A DNA stretch of 64,000 nt from Bacillus sp. ISL-41 (GTDB taxonomy: Bacteria; Bacillota; Bacilli; Bacillales; Cytobacillaceae), in the NCBI RefSeq assembly GCF_018613235.1, contig NZ_JAGGQP010000001.1, forward strand, positions 28,253-92,252. The letters run 5' to 3'. The notes under the pieces are model-generated. The model saw only the letters and a list, made by a program, of their open reading frames with translations, was not told where the DNA came from and did no database searches. Below, piece by piece: positions 17,386 through 26,476 of this stretch (within the stretch, counting starts at the first letter, position 1; each line of letters begins with the position of its first letter). The position numbers and the translations under genes are program-made.

Positions 17386-17940
17386 TCAGAACGATATATC
17401 CATTTCTTCGAGCGGCCAGTATCTAAGATTAACCTTGCCAACGACCTGATCCTCTGAAATGAAGCCAAATTGCCGGCTGTCCCAGCTTCCAAGGCGGTTA
17501 TCGCCAAGTACAAACAACTTTCCTTCAGGCACTCTTTCAACCCCAGTCAAGTCTTCAATAGTAAAATCGCCTGTCAAGTAGCCTCCGGGGGATTGTTCGC
17601 GGTACTGCTTCAAAAAAGGTTCATTCACTTTTTTGCCATTGATGAATAACATATCCTCCCGATATTCTACTTTTTCTCCTGGCAAGCCGATGACCCGCTT
17701 CACATAATCCTCTTCCTCATTCGCATGGAATACGATCACGTCAAACCTTTCAAGATCTTCCGTCTCATATCCCAGCTTATTGACTACGACTTTATTTCCG
17801 TCCTCCAGAGTCGGAAGCATGGATTCCCCTTCAACTACATAATTGGAAAAAAAGAAAATCCTGATAAAGACAAATATGATCATTCCGAGAGCAAAAGCCT
17901 TGATCCATTCAAGACCTTCCCTTTTCATGACTTGTATCAT
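17386..17940 (-). CDS. lepB: Type I signal peptidase (SipV/SipT-like)
   Basis: A 184-residue S26 signal peptidase. One N-terminal membrane anchor (~12-32) is followed by the catalytic serine in GESMLPTL (Ser40), the lysine in VKRVIGLPGE (Lys81), and the GDNR-x-x-S-x-D-S-R-x-F-G box near 145-160. It cleaves signal peptides of secreted proteins at the outer membrane face. It sits 33 bases after yhjE, the same pairing as yhjE-sipV of B. subtilis, so sipV is the closest positional equivalent. Confidence 0.93.
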   Translation of the reverse strand: MIQVMKREGLEWIKAFALGMIIFVFIRIFFFSNYVVEGESMLPTLEDGNKVVVNKLGYETEDLERFDVIVFHANEEEDYVKRVIGLPGEKVEYREDMLFINGKKVNEPFLKQYREQSPGGYLTGDFTIEDLTGVERVPEGKLFVLGDNRLGSWDSRQFGFISEDQVVGKVNLRYWPLEEMDISF

Positions 17941-17973
17941 CGACTACCTTCACCACCTGTTATCCTGTTCCTG

Positions 17974-18591
17974 CTATTTGTCATTATCGTCTTTTCCAAC
18001 ACTCATATTCATCTTTACTTCAATTCTTTTGCCGATATACCAAAGAATGGCGATTACAGCCAGAACGATGGCAGTTCGCGCAGGATTGGTAATCAATGAA
18101 CGAATATCATATCCTACGAAACTGATCGTAAATATCATCACCATTTTCCCGGTTATTACTGCAAGCATATACTGAGCCATACTGATTTTAGAAAGCCCTG
18201 CCACAATATTGACGAGGGCAGATGGAGTGAAAGGGAAGCACAGCATCAGGAAGATTGGCCCAAAACCGTGGCGTTCTATCCAATTCATCCCCTTTTGGAC
18301 TTTAGGATGACGCTGCAAGAACCTAAGTATTCTTCCCTGGCCGTACCTGCGAAAAATCAAGAAAACGAGCAATGCTCCGAGAACGGCTCCAGTCCAGGAA
18401 AAGAGAAACCCAAGCCACAGCCCAAACGCGTTCGCATTCGCCATGACAAATAAAAACAAAGGCAGGAACGGCAAAAACGCCTCAAGCATGGGCAGAAGAA
18501 TGCCGGGAATCGGCCCAAAAGAGCGGTATTGGCTGAGCAAATCCATAATGTTTTCAATTGTAAACCATTCTTTCATCAGTTCTACATCCAT
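17974..18591 (-). CDS. yhjE: TVP38/TMEM64-family membrane protein YhjE
   Basis: A 205-residue membrane protein of the TVP38/TMEM64 (SNARE-associated, DedA-like) family. It has about five membrane segments and the family features LPFLPLFLF, a GxxxG-rich region and FPFTPSALVNI. The function is not settled; DedA-type proteins are linked to lipid scrambling and membrane homeostasis. I chose ATG at 18591, six bases after AAGGAG; a TTG six codons earlier (18609) overlaps that site. Cotranscribed with the signal peptidase. Confidence 0.88.
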   Translation of the reverse strand: MDVELMKEWFTIENIMDLLSQYRSFGPIPGILLPMLEAFLPFLPLFLFVMANANAFGLWLGFLFSWTGAVLGALLVFLIFRRYGQGRILRFLQRHPKVQKGMNWIERHGFGPIFLMLCFPFTPSALVNIVAGLSKISMAQYMLAVITGKMVMIFTISFVGYDIRSLITNPARTAIVLAVIAILWYIGKRIEVKMNMSVGKDDNDK

Positions 18592-18730
18592 TGAAATCTC
18601 CTTGTCCAAACAACTCGGTAATCAGAAACCTGAAATCTTAATAGGCTTCTGACTACCTTATCCTTTTACCTCTTAAAAATAATTGTACACCTCTAATTCT
18701 TAATTGGGGAATTTTTAACAACAGCCTATC

Positions 18731-19669
18731 CTATTTAGATAGAAATTCCTGCAGCGCGGCCCTGTTCTCTTCAAAGTTTATTACTAAAACTGCTCCTGCA
18801 CCGCTCACCCTCTGATTTTCGAATGAACCCTCTACAGGGATCCTCATTGTTTCGATATTCCGATTGTCTTTTGAAATCAGGCCTTTTCCCATAAATATGA
18901 TATCGCCTGTATCCATATTGGTATTGACAAACGGTGTCAGGACTCCCACCAATTTAGGGAGTTTCGGCAATGTCTGGATGCTGGCGAACTGCTTGCCGAC
19001 TTCCTTTATGACATTTTGCTGGCGTTCAACACGGCCAAAGTCACCAACTGCATCCTGGCGAAATCGGACATATCCAAGCAGATGCTTCCCATCCAGTCTC
19101 TGTACACCTGGTTCCAGTGTGACACCAATTCCCTCGGACATTCTCTTTTCAACATTGACTTCAACACCTTCAGGGAATGCTTCATCAACCAGACGGACAA
19201 ACCCCTCAAAATCAACTATTGAATAATATTGAAGGCTGACATCGAAGTTCTCTTTTATGGTCTGCCGCAATAATTCCGGCCCGCCAAGCGCAAAAGCAGA
19301 GTTGATTTTATTCTTTCCGTGACCCGGGATCTCCACATACGTATCCCTCATGATTGAGGTCAATTTATAAGATTCTGTATCTGGATTATAGCTGGCGATC
19401 ATAATTGTATCTGCACGCGAAGTTTCCTTCCCTCTTGCATCACTGCCAATCAGCAGGATATTCGTCAAGCCATTGCTGTCGCTCTCGCCATTGAAATGAT
19501 ACTCCTGTTTGTTTTCTTCCGCTGCCTTTTCTGAATCATTCACCCCGGAACGGTACTGCATATAGGAATACAGCGCTGCTGCTCCGACCAGAAGGAATAA
19601 CAGCAGAAAAATGCCTGACCACCTGACTCTCTTTTTTCTTTTCTTGTGTTGATGCCTATCAGATCTCAT
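18731..19669 (-). CDS. LCP-family cell wall enzyme (LytR-CpsA-Psr, TagU-like)
   Basis: A 312-residue membrane-anchored LCP protein. There is a basic N-terminus, one membrane segment (~18-38), then the LCP catalytic domain with ILLIGSDAR, TSRADTIMI and SIMRDTYVEIPG (conserved Arg/Asp residues that bind the polyprenyl pyrophosphate), and YVRFRQDAVGDFGRVERQQ. The family transfers teichoic acid or other glycopolymers from the lipid carrier to peptidoglycan. It acts outside the membrane. Not part of the subtilis yhj order as I recall it, so probably an insertion. Monocistronic. Confidence 0.9.
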   Translation of the reverse strand: MRSDRHQHKKRKKRVRWSGIFLLLFLLVGAAALYSYMQYRSGVNDSEKAAEENKQEYHFNGESDSNGLTNILLIGSDARGKETSRADTIMIASYNPDTESYKLTSIMRDTYVEIPGHGKNKINSAFALGGPELLRQTIKENFDVSLQYYSIVDFEGFVRLVDEAFPEGVEVNVEKRMSEGIGVTLEPGVQRLDGKHLLGYVRFRQDAVGDFGRVERQQNVIKEVGKQFASIQTLPKLPKLVGVLTPFVNTNMDTGDIIFMGKGLISKDNRNIETMRIPVEGSFENQRVSGAGAVLVINFEENRAALQEFLSK

Positions 19670-19869
19670 ACGAAAAACCCTTCCGATTTATAGGTATTGT
19701 TGTAACAGGACTTTTATTAAGTCCTTTTTGTTAACTTGTTGCTTTTGCAATGTTTTGATTCACAGCCGGACTAGTTGATTAGCAACATTAATTCGAAAGC
19801 AACACTTTATTACTATTTTCCTTCTTTACCTATAACCTTAAACTTATCTGGAGAATTTTTCAAAAATTA

Positions 19870-19896
19870 ACCCGCGGCATAGAGCATGCCGCGGGT
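19870..19896 (-). terminator. Terminator of the S9 peptidase gene
   Basis: A perfect 11-bp stem (ACCCGCGGCAT / ATGCCGCGGGT) with a 5-nt loop, followed on the minus strand by TTAATTTTTG. Confidence 0.85.
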
Positions 19897-19911
19897 AGTG
19901 ATTCGTTCATT

Positions 19912-21894
19912 TTATAGATGGCTATTGAACCAATCAACAATAGACGCCAGCCTGCTCAGGCGCAGATTAGGCTTTCCGCTTCTCGAAAGCTCATGGTTGG
20001 ATTCAGGGAAGCGGATGAACTTTGTTTCCTTCCCTTGTCTTTTCAAGGCGATGAATAGCTGCTCTGCTTGTTCAATTGGACAGCGATAGTCCTTTTCACT
20101 GTGAAGAATCAATAATGGTGTCTTGATTTTATCCACATAGGCGATAGGTGAATGCTTCCATAATGTTTCCAAATCACTGAGGTCAGCCTGTATCTGCCAC
20201 TCTGTAAAATAGTAACCGATATCGCTGACGCCGTAAAAACTGATCCAGTTTGAAATCGAACGCTGAGTAACGGCTGCCTTGAATCTGTCCGTATGTCCGA
20301 CAATCCAGTTTGTCATGAATCCGCCATAGCTCCCGCCTGTCACTCCCAATCGATCGTTGTCAATGAAATCGTAATTTTCCAGCGCGTAATCAACAGCATC
20401 CATTACATCCTGGTAGTCTCCTCCGCCATAATCCCCGCGCACAGCATTGACGAATTGCTGTCCGTAACCATGGCTGCCGCGTGGATTGATATAGAGGACT
20501 CCGTAGCCTTCAGCCGCCAGGACCTGGAATTCATTAAAGTATGAGTTCGCATACATAGCGTGCGGTCCCCCGTGGACTTCAAGAATCAGCGGATATTTCT
20601 TTCCTTCTTCGCACCCGGCAGGCTTCATGATCCAGCCGTGCAGCGGGGTGCCGTCACTTGCTTCGAAAGAAATTGGCTCTGACTTCGATAAAGTGACCGA
20701 CTCCAGGACCTTTTCATTTACGGACGTCAGCTGTTTCATCTCACCAGTGGTTACTTCAAGCTGGAACAATTCTCCCGGCAGCACCGGATTGCTGATGGCT
20801 GCAATGATTCTCTGGTTTTTGCGGTCAAGAGTGTACCCATAAACATGCTGCTGGTCAAGAAGTGCCGGATACACTTCGCCCTCAAGGTTCGCAAAATATA
20901 AAACGGTGTTTCCCTGGTCGCTCGCAAGGAAATAAAAACTCCCGCTATCTTCGCCCCAGATCAACCCCGGGCTGTGCGCTCCCTGGTGGAAGTCAGCGGC
21001 AACAGCGTCACCAACAAGGATATCCATGTTTTCCGTCACGCATTGGATGTTACCCGTCTCGATATCCCGAACCCACAACTGGGTTAGTGTTGCATTTTCA
21101 AACCCTCGCTCATGCCCCGTGTAGCCAAGATACTTTCCGTCAGGAGAAAAGACAGCATTCCCGAAGTAGCCCGTGCCATTTGTCAGTTTCGTTTTATTAC
21201 CTGTCTCGATGTCCATCAGCCATAAATCACTTTTGAAAGAGAAATCGCGTTCAGGTGACTCATCTGCCGACAATACAAGGCTTCTGGCATCAGGAGACCA
21301 GCATTGCACATGATAATCCACTTCACCTTTTGCCACAAGCTCTGCCTTGCCATCTTCAAGATTCACGATGACTGTCTGCTTGTACTTTCCGTCCCAGAAA
21401 CCAGCTGCATCTGATTTATATTTCATTTCCACAGCAACGAACGGTTCAAGCTTCTTGTCATCCTTCTTTTCTTCTGCTTTTTCAAGCAAATCTTCATCAG
21501 GCTTCAAGGATACGGAACAGGCGATTCGATCACCATACGGAGACCAGACTGGTCCATTTGCACCATTCCTGAAATCAGTTGCCTGCTTCGCTTCCCCGCC
21601 TGCGGAATCCATAACGAATATCTGGTTTTTGCCGCTGCGGTTTGAAACAAAAGCCAGCTTCGTTCCGTCCGGTGCCCACCTTGGGGAATGGTTGCGGTAT
21701 TCACCGTAAGTCCATTGCTTCGGCTCTCCGCCTTCTTCCATGTCAATTATGTATAAATTAGAGGCATAATCATTTTTACTCTCCAGCATCTCTGTCTGTA
21801 CAAACACACACTTCTTGCCATCAGGTGAAAACTGAGGGTCAGTAACGGACTTTAATTCAAATAAATCCTCTGCTTTGATAAATCTCTTTTCCAT
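19912..21894 (-). CDS. S9-family prolyl oligopeptidase / acylaminoacyl peptidase
   Basis: A ~660-residue cytosolic serine peptidase. The N-terminal half is a beta-propeller with repeated SPDGK/WSPD-like blades; the C-terminal alpha/beta-hydrolase domain carries GGSYGGFMT (nucleophile Ser), an Asp in HSEKDYRC and a His in ESNHELS, so the triad is intact. It removes acyl-amino acids or cleaves short peptides. The start is uncertain: ATG at 21894 (MEKRF) matches related proteins best, while 21906 and the GTG at 21930 are in frame. GGAAGG lies 12 bases before 21894. Confidence 0.9.
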   Translation of the reverse strand: MEKRFIKAEDLFELKSVTDPQFSPDGKKCVFVQTEMLESKNDYASNLYIIDMEEGGEPKQWTYGEYRNHSPRWAPDGTKLAFVSNRSGKNQIFVMDSAGGEAKQATDFRNGANGPVWSPYGDRIACSVSLKPDEDLLEKAEEKKDDKKLEPFVAVEMKYKSDAAGFWDGKYKQTVIVNLEDGKAELVAKGEVDYHVQCWSPDARSLVLSADESPERDFSFKSDLWLMDIETGNKTKLTNGTGYFGNAVFSPDGKYLGYTGHERGFENATLTQLWVRDIETGNIQCVTENMDILVGDAVAADFHQGAHSPGLIWGEDSGSFYFLASDQGNTVLYFANLEGEVYPALLDQQHVYGYTLDRKNQRIIAAISNPVLPGELFQLEVTTGEMKQLTSVNEKVLESVTLSKSEPISFEASDGTPLHGWIMKPAGCEEGKKYPLILEVHGGPHAMYANSYFNEFQVLAAEGYGVLYINPRGSHGYGQQFVNAVRGDYGGGDYQDVMDAVDYALENYDFIDNDRLGVTGGSYGGFMTNWIVGHTDRFKAAVTQRSISNWISFYGVSDIGYYFTEWQIQADLSDLETLWKHSPIAYVDKIKTPLLILHSEKDYRCPIEQAEQLFIALKRQGKETKFIRFPESNHELSRSGKPNLRLSRLASIVDWFNSHL

Positions 21895-22144
21895 CTCGGT
21901 AGCCATCCTTCCAAAGTTAAAATTATTCACTTTATTTATTTCGATAACAGAAATAAATCTCCTGCTTTTATTTTCGAAAAAAGGTCCTTAAGTGCCTCAC
22001 TTCCCCAACTCTGCAAGTTTCCTTTTGTTTTGGAGAAGATGATAGTGATGAGTAAATTTTTTTACCCTCTTGAAATCCTCTTCAAAATCCAGTACGATAA
22101 TTACGAACAAATGTTCTTATTTTATACAGAAGGGACAGAGTAAA

Positions 22145-22534
22145 ATGACAAGGATTCCTGAGAAAGACCGTGATATTATGGAGCAGGCTATCTATTTGCC
22201 GATGGTATTGGTCGTGCTCAACCGGGATCTTTCTGTCGTTGAAAATAGTCCATTCAAATTAAAGAAGCCTTATTTGGAACTAATTGAAGAAACAATGAAA
22301 GCAGTCCAGAAAGAACTCTTCATCGTGAAAAGCTACCTCAAAAAGAATAACCTTAAAGTTGAAGAAGTAAAGCGGGATGACGCCTTCACCATGTTCCTCT
22401 TCATCTACAAAGGCTACGAAGAACAGCATAACTATTTCAATCCCCGAATACGCAACAAAGTCCAGGAGCTGATGGTCCACTACCTTTTCAAACGGTTTAA
22501 ATCCATTGCAGCAGAACAAAAAGAATCCGGCTGA
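22145..22534 (+). CDS. yhjD: YhjD-like protein
   Basis: A 129-residue soluble, charged, helical protein starting MTRIPEKDRDIMEQAIYL. It resembles B. subtilis YhjD from recall and lies in the matching position near comK and yhjE. The molecular function is not known; a sporulation link is recorded for the subtilis gene as I remember it. ATG at 22145 follows a GGGACAGAG-like ribosome binding site. It is convergent with comK and shares a terminator with it. Confidence 0.78.
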   Translation: MTRIPEKDRDIMEQAIYLPMVLVVLNRDLSVVENSPFKLKKPYLELIEETMKAVQKELFIVKSYLKKNNLKVEEVKRDDAFTMFLFIYKGYEEQHNYFNPRIRNKVQELMVHYLFKRFKSIAAEQKESG

Positions 22535-22546
22535 AAAACCGGATTC
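22523..22546. terminator. Bidirectional terminator between yhjD and comK
   Basis: GAATCCGG, an 8-nt loop and CCGGATTC. It overlaps the yhjD stop codon and lies just past the comK stop. Confidence 0.85.
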
Positions 22547-22551
22547 TTCAT

Positions 22552-23130
22552 TCAGTCTTTATATACCTCACTGACGAGGCTGGCATGAGGATACCCTTGC
22601 GTTTCACTGAATTTTGGCCCATGAAGAAGATATAGCGCTTTACGTTCAGTTTCTTTCATCCGCTGCATGAATTTGGTGCGCAGCAGGGATGTCCGCAGCA
22701 GCTGGTTTTCAAATGAATGATGGGATACCGGAAGAATCAGGGTTTTCTTATTCCTGAAGGTAACCTGTGTACTGTGAGCATCCACCTTCTTATGGAATAA
22801 TACATGCTCATGTGAAACCCATATGCAATCCGGTTTTGTAGGTGAGCTTGTAGGCATGAAATAAATGGAGCTTATAGGGTCGATGATGATAGGGGTTTTG
22901 TGGGTGATCCCGGTAAGCTGTTTCGTTCCCTCTTTCCTGCCATCGTAACTGCTGCCAAAATATTTGCAGCTTTTCTTAACGATATCTATTGGTCTGAACG
23001 GGGATAAATACTCCTCCTCCAGCTCGATCACCCTGGAGTAAATCCTGCTGCCGTATTCTTCAGGAATAATTATCATGGTAAAAGGATTTATTTCGTACTC
23101 TTCAACTAAGTTCTTTGTATTACTTGTCAT
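22552..23130 (-). CDS. comK: Competence transcription factor ComK
   Basis: 192 residues, the same length as B. subtilis ComK. It shares its landmarks: an N-terminal YEINPFTM, KKSCKYFGSSYDGRKEGT, IDPISSIYFMPT, SSPTKP and a SFENQLLRTSLLRTKF block. ComK binds AT-rich boxes in the minor groove and switches on DNA uptake and recombination genes, including addAB, which lies in this same window. Start ATG with TAGGAGGTGAAGG upstream. The ~150 bases upstream are very AT-rich, with an A5-N6-T5 near-match to a ComK box at 23198-23213, compatible with autoregulation. The Mec/Clp degradation signal cannot be judged by eye. Confidence 0.95.
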   Translation of the reverse strand: MTSNTKNLVEEYEINPFTMIIIPEEYGSRIYSRVIELEEEYLSPFRPIDIVKKSCKYFGSSYDGRKEGTKQLTGITHKTPIIIDPISSIYFMPTSSPTKPDCIWVSHEHVLFHKKVDAHSTQVTFRNKKTLILPVSHHSFENQLLRTSLLRTKFMQRMKETERKALYLLHGPKFSETQGYPHASLVSEVYKD

Positions 23131-23320
23131 TCCTTCACCTCCTAAAATACCTTATACCCTATTTTACCATAAGTGTTTAAATTTTATTTAATTACAGAAA
23201 AAGTTCTATTTTTAGCCACAATTAGTGTCCTAATATAAATTTTCTAAAAATTATAAAAATTTAGTTGATTATCTTTTACATAATCCATATAATATAAAAA
23301 AGGTCTAAGAGGTGAGGTCA

Positions 23321-23557
23321 GTGAAAGAAAAATCGTATTCTGAAACCATGAAGGCCAGTGTGATGAAACGCATTAAAGCCAAGGAATCTTTTGTTCTGGA
23401 CCTGTATGTTGACATGCTTATTTCCGAAATTCAGCTAAACACCAGAAAAGAAAAGTTGATGTCGAAAATTGATAAAGCAATCGATGAAAGAGACAAAATC
23501 CTGTTCTTAACATTGACGGAAGAATTGAAGGATCTCAACAAACAATTTGGCACTTAG
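23321..23557 (+). CDS. yhzC: IDEAL-domain protein YhzC
   Basis: A 78-residue charged helical protein with an IDEAL-type C-terminal motif (KIDKAIDERDKILFLTLTEEL), a short domain named after its consensus and found in Firmicutes. Located divergently from comK, as yhzC is next to comK in B. subtilis. Start GTG at 23321 follows AGGTGAGG; a GTG at 23312 sits on that site. The biochemical role is unknown; the position suggests expression near the competence switch. Confidence 0.82.
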   Translation: MKEKSYSETMKASVMKRIKAKESFVLDLYVDMLISEIQLNTRKEKLMSKIDKAIDERDKILFLTLTEELKDLNKQFGT

Positions 23558-23564
23558 ATGAGTG

Positions 23565-23586
23565 ATATCCCCTATATAGGGGATAT
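23565..23586 (+). terminator. Terminator of yhzC
   Basis: ATATCCCC and GGGGATAT around a 6-nt loop, followed by TTTTATTATTTT. Confidence 0.85.
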
Positions 23587-23641
23587 TTTATTATTTTGGA
23601 ATAAGGCTGATTGCTTTGTTAAATTAGATCCGACCAAAAAA

Positions 23642-23668
23642 GAAAGCCCTCATTTTGCGAGGGCTTTC
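23642..23668 (-). terminator. Terminator of yhfN
   Basis: GAAAGCCCTC / GAGGGCTTTC with a 7-nt loop, four bases beyond the yhfN stop codon, followed by T-rich sequence on the minus strand. Confidence 0.85.
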
Positions 23669-23672
23669 TTGG

Positions 23673-24959
23673 TTAATATTCATCTTCCTGCTCATTCCTC
23701 TTTTCCACTTCATAATCCTCGAGTCGGGAAATCCGTTCCAGCATTGTCGGATGTCCATACCGGAAGATTTTCACCAGCCATGGAGGATTTACCTGGCTGC
23801 GCCCCGCCTTCGTCAGTTCCTGGAAGGCAGAAATCGCTGCATCTGTGTTGTCCGTCATTTCAATCGCATACCGGTCAGCTCTTGTTTCCTGATAACGTGA
23901 CACAAGATTGGAAACCGGGCTTGCGGCAAACATGATCATTGAAAGGAACATCAGGAACAGCGGGAATGACCTCAAGTCCCCGGGGTGCTCTAGTTTGAAC
24001 TCTTTTCCCCATCGCTTGATCGCCCAGTTCATTAGTCTTGAAACAAAGTACAGGCCGAACAAAGAAAGTACCAGATAGCCGGCGATCCCGATATATAAAT
24101 GCTTCTCCACATAGTGAGCCATTTCATGGGCCATGATGAACAAAATTTGGTCATCGTTCAGCCGGTTTAATGTCGTATCCCAAAGAACGATCCTTGAATT
24201 AGATCCAATTCCCGTAACATACGCATTCAGCGCATTTGTCTTTTCAGCCATATCGACTTCGAATACATGATCCGCTGGAATATTAGCCTGCTCCGCAATA
24301 TCAAGGATTTTTGTCTCCAGCTCTTTATTTTTCAGAGGAGAAAAATCATTGTACAGCGGGTCAATCACAACAGGCTGAAGGAACATGATGAATAATGTGA
24401 ACGGAACGGACAGCATCCACGCAAACAGCCACCAGAACCTTTTGAACTTGTTCATCAGCCAGTACAGGACAATGACAATGACGAACATCATTGCATAGTT
24501 GACCCAGAAATCAATCAACTCATCCTTCATCCAGGAAGCGAAGGTTTGCGTCGATATATTATAGGTCTTGGAAAGCGTATAACTGATGTAACTTAGTGGG
24601 AAGGTCGCGATATAAGCAAAGAACGAAAGCCATATTAAATAAATCGCTGTCTGGCCATACTTATTCTTCGCCGTCTCTTCTCCCCATTTCTTAAAAGCTT
24701 TTGAAAGTCCCAGCAGAAGAATCAAAAAGTAAAACAGCCACTCGAAGGGTGTAGACAGAAAGAATAATAAATTCCTGATTTTCGAGTATTCCTCACTCAG
24801 CATTAATTCTCGTCCATTCAAGAATGTTGCCGGGTCAGCCCTCGAACCTTCGAACTCAAATGGTAGATTACTATCTGCAAAGTAAAATAAATACCAGTAC
24901 ACCGCGAAACCATAGAGCACATAGGCGACCACACCATAAAAACCCATCTTTCTCGCCAT
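23673..24959 (-). CDS. yhfN: M48-family zinc metalloprotease (Ste24/YhfN-like)
   Basis: A 428-residue membrane metalloprotease of the Ste24/CAAX protease group. Several N-terminal membrane segments are followed by a zinc motif HEMAHYVEKH and a downstream glutamate helix (YQETRADRYAIEM). The FSPLKNKELETKI and TNALNAYVTGIG segments are typical. It probably degrades or processes membrane-associated peptides. Start ATG at 24959 follows AAAGGGGGAG; upstream in-frame codons lack a site. B. subtilis yhfN occupies the corresponding place upstream of comK. Confidence 0.88.
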   Translation of the reverse strand: MARKMGFYGVVAYVLYGFAVYWYLFYFADSNLPFEFEGSRADPATFLNGRELMLSEEYSKIRNLLFFLSTPFEWLFYFLILLLGLSKAFKKWGEETAKNKYGQTAIYLIWLSFFAYIATFPLSYISYTLSKTYNISTQTFASWMKDELIDFWVNYAMMFVIVIVLYWLMNKFKRFWWLFAWMLSVPFTLFIMFLQPVVIDPLYNDFSPLKNKELETKILDIAEQANIPADHVFEVDMAEKTNALNAYVTGIGSNSRIVLWDTTLNRLNDDQILFIMAHEMAHYVEKHLYIGIAGYLVLSLFGLYFVSRLMNWAIKRWGKEFKLEHPGDLRSFPLFLMFLSMIMFAASPVSNLVSRYQETRADRYAIEMTDNTDAAISAFQELTKAGRSQVNPPWLVKIFRYGHPTMLERISRLEDYEVEKRNEQEDEY

Positions 24960-25039
24960 AGCTTCTCCCCCTTTACGTACAACCATATCTATAACTATTT
25001 TAATCCTTTGTCCAAAAAATAGAACAAGTTATTGCTGGC

Positions 25040-25325
25040 AGGGGAAATGCTCATCAACTTTTTCTAAATCTTCGACTCCTTCGCCTTTAGGGCACATGTC
25101 CAGTCAGCATGTTACCCAATTCTTTGACTCCTCCGCTTTTCGGGCACATGTTCCTTCAACTTGTTACCGAAATCTCCGACTCCTCTACTTTTCGGGCACA
25201 TGTTCCTCCAACTTGTTACCGAAATCTCCGACTCCTCCACTTTTCGGGCACATGTTCCTCCAACTTGTTACCGAAATCTCCGACTCCTCTACTTTTCGGG
25301 CACATGTTCCTATTTTATACGACGG
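25040..25325. repeat. Intergenic 52-bp tandem array (array B)
   Basis: The block starting GAAATCTCCG recurs at 25169, 25221 and 25273 (steps of exactly 52). There is a less perfect copy one unit earlier (~25117) and a decayed one before that. Each unit contains CCGAAA...TTTTCGG as a ~29-bp inverted repeat, then a pyrimidine-rich spacer with GCACATGTTCCT. Frames shift from unit to unit (52 is not a multiple of 3), so the plus-strand reading frames here are not genes. It lies between the binding-protein gene and yhfN. Confidence 0.95.
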
Positions 25326-25407
25326 AAATCTCCATAACAGCGATTCAGTTGTCGTAATTCCTAAATTCTACATTTCTTCGTCTATTCTGCCACTTGCTTT
25401 TAACAGC

Positions 25408-25445
25408 AAAAAGGTACCAGGAAAACTCCTGATACCTTTTTCTTT
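25408..25445 (-). terminator. Terminator of the SsuABC-like operon
   Basis: AAAAAGGTA-CAGGA pairs with TCCTG-TACCTTTTT. It lies 12 bases beyond the binding-protein stop codon. Confidence 0.85.
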
Positions 25446-25456
25446 ATGCAAGCTTC

Positions 25457-26458
25457 TTAATTTTTTAGAAAGCTATCGTCAATCAATGTTTTAAAATCTG
25501 GTTTATCTTTCAGGAACTTCAATGCGTATGATGAATCCGAGAAGTCCTGGATTGCCTGCGCATCGACTTCATGGGTGAAACCAATTCGTTCCCACGCCAG
25601 CTCAACTACATCTTTTTCAAGCTCCTGCCCTGTTGTTTCTTTAATGTCTTTAATTGTTATTTCCTGTGCTTCAGCTGGATTTTCATTAATGAATTTCACA
25701 GCATCTTTATGAGCGTTAATAATTTTTTGTACGGTTTCTGGTTTTTCCTCGATCATTTTACCGGAAGTGACCATTACGGATGCAGGAAGCGTTTCGCCGA
25801 AGGATACTTCATCCCAACCGATGACGACTTCTGCTCCTGTTTCTTTTTCAATTACCGCTGCCCATGGCTCTGGAGCTACAGCGATATCCACCTTGCCTGC
25901 CTTAAGCATTGCCGCGTATTGTGCCGGCTGGCCAGTAAGATGCTTCATTGTTCCGCCGATTCGTTGTGATGTGATTCCCTCTGCTTCAAGGTATGTTTCG
26001 TACTGAACATCATGTGTGCAGCCTACTCCAGGGGTGATGAATGTCTTGCCTGCGAAGTCTTCAGCTGAGTTGATCTCGACTCCCTTTCTTGCCAATACCA
26101 CTGTACCCCCAGTGGAAGCCCCTGCAATGATTTTAACATCTGCACCAGTAGAGTAATTGTTCATCGCCGGTCCAGGTCCCACAAGCCCCGCATCGATTTC
26201 TCCTGTTTTCAGCGCAGTCATGAATGACCCGCCCTCAGCAAATGTCTTATACTCGATTGTGGTTCCATCGCCAAGCTGCTGCTCAAAGAAGCCCTTATCT
26301 TTTGCCACCATCGCTGGAACGTGGTTGATGTTCGGAAAGTAGCCGATGACGATTTTTTCCTTGCCTGCTGAGGTTGTCGATGAACCGCTTGAACCGCAGC
26401 CGGCGAGTACCATCGCAGCTGTAAACAACATTGTTAACATTAAAATAGCTTTTTTCAT
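25457..26458 (-). CDS. SsuA/TauA/NrtA-like substrate-binding lipoprotein
   Basis: A 333-residue lipoprotein (signal peptide with LAGC lipobox, Cys ~21). The mature domain starts IVIGYFPNINHVPAMVAKDKGFFE, the classical start of binding proteins for sulfonates, taurine, nitrate or thiamine precursors. It delivers a small ligand to the permease and ATPase genes transcribed just before it. The ligand is not determined: no alkanesulfonate monooxygenase gene is adjacent, which weakens a firm sulfonate call. Last gene of the three-gene operon. Confidence 0.87.
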   Translation of the reverse strand: MKKAILMLTMLFTAAMVLAGCGSSGSSTTSAGKEKIVIGYFPNINHVPAMVAKDKGFFEQQLGDGTTIEYKTFAEGGSFMTALKTGEIDAGLVGPGPAMNNYSTGADVKIIAGASTGGTVVLARKGVEINSAEDFAGKTFITPGVGCTHDVQYETYLEAEGITSQRIGGTMKHLTGQPAQYAAMLKAGKVDIAVAPEPWAAVIEKETGAEVVIGWDEVSFGETLPASVMVTSGKMIEEKPETVQKIINAHKDAVKFINENPAEAQEITIKDIKETTGQELEKDVVELAWERIGFTHEVDAQAIQDFSDSSYALKFLKDKPDFKTLIDDSFLKN

Positions 26459-26476
26459 TAATCTTTCCTCCTTATT

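Noticed and set aside
23198..23213. Perfect ComK box (AAAA-N5-TTTT) upstream of comK
   Set aside because: The best stretch has six bases between the A-run and the T-run, and no second box at a standard distance is clear. Kept only as a remark in the comK entry.
25096..25494. Plus-strand reading frames of 132 and 82 codons with repeated peptide blocks over array B
   Set aside because: The 52-bp period shifts the frame in every unit, there is no ribosome binding site, and the two overlapping frames carry the same peptides out of register. They are by-products of the DNA repeat.
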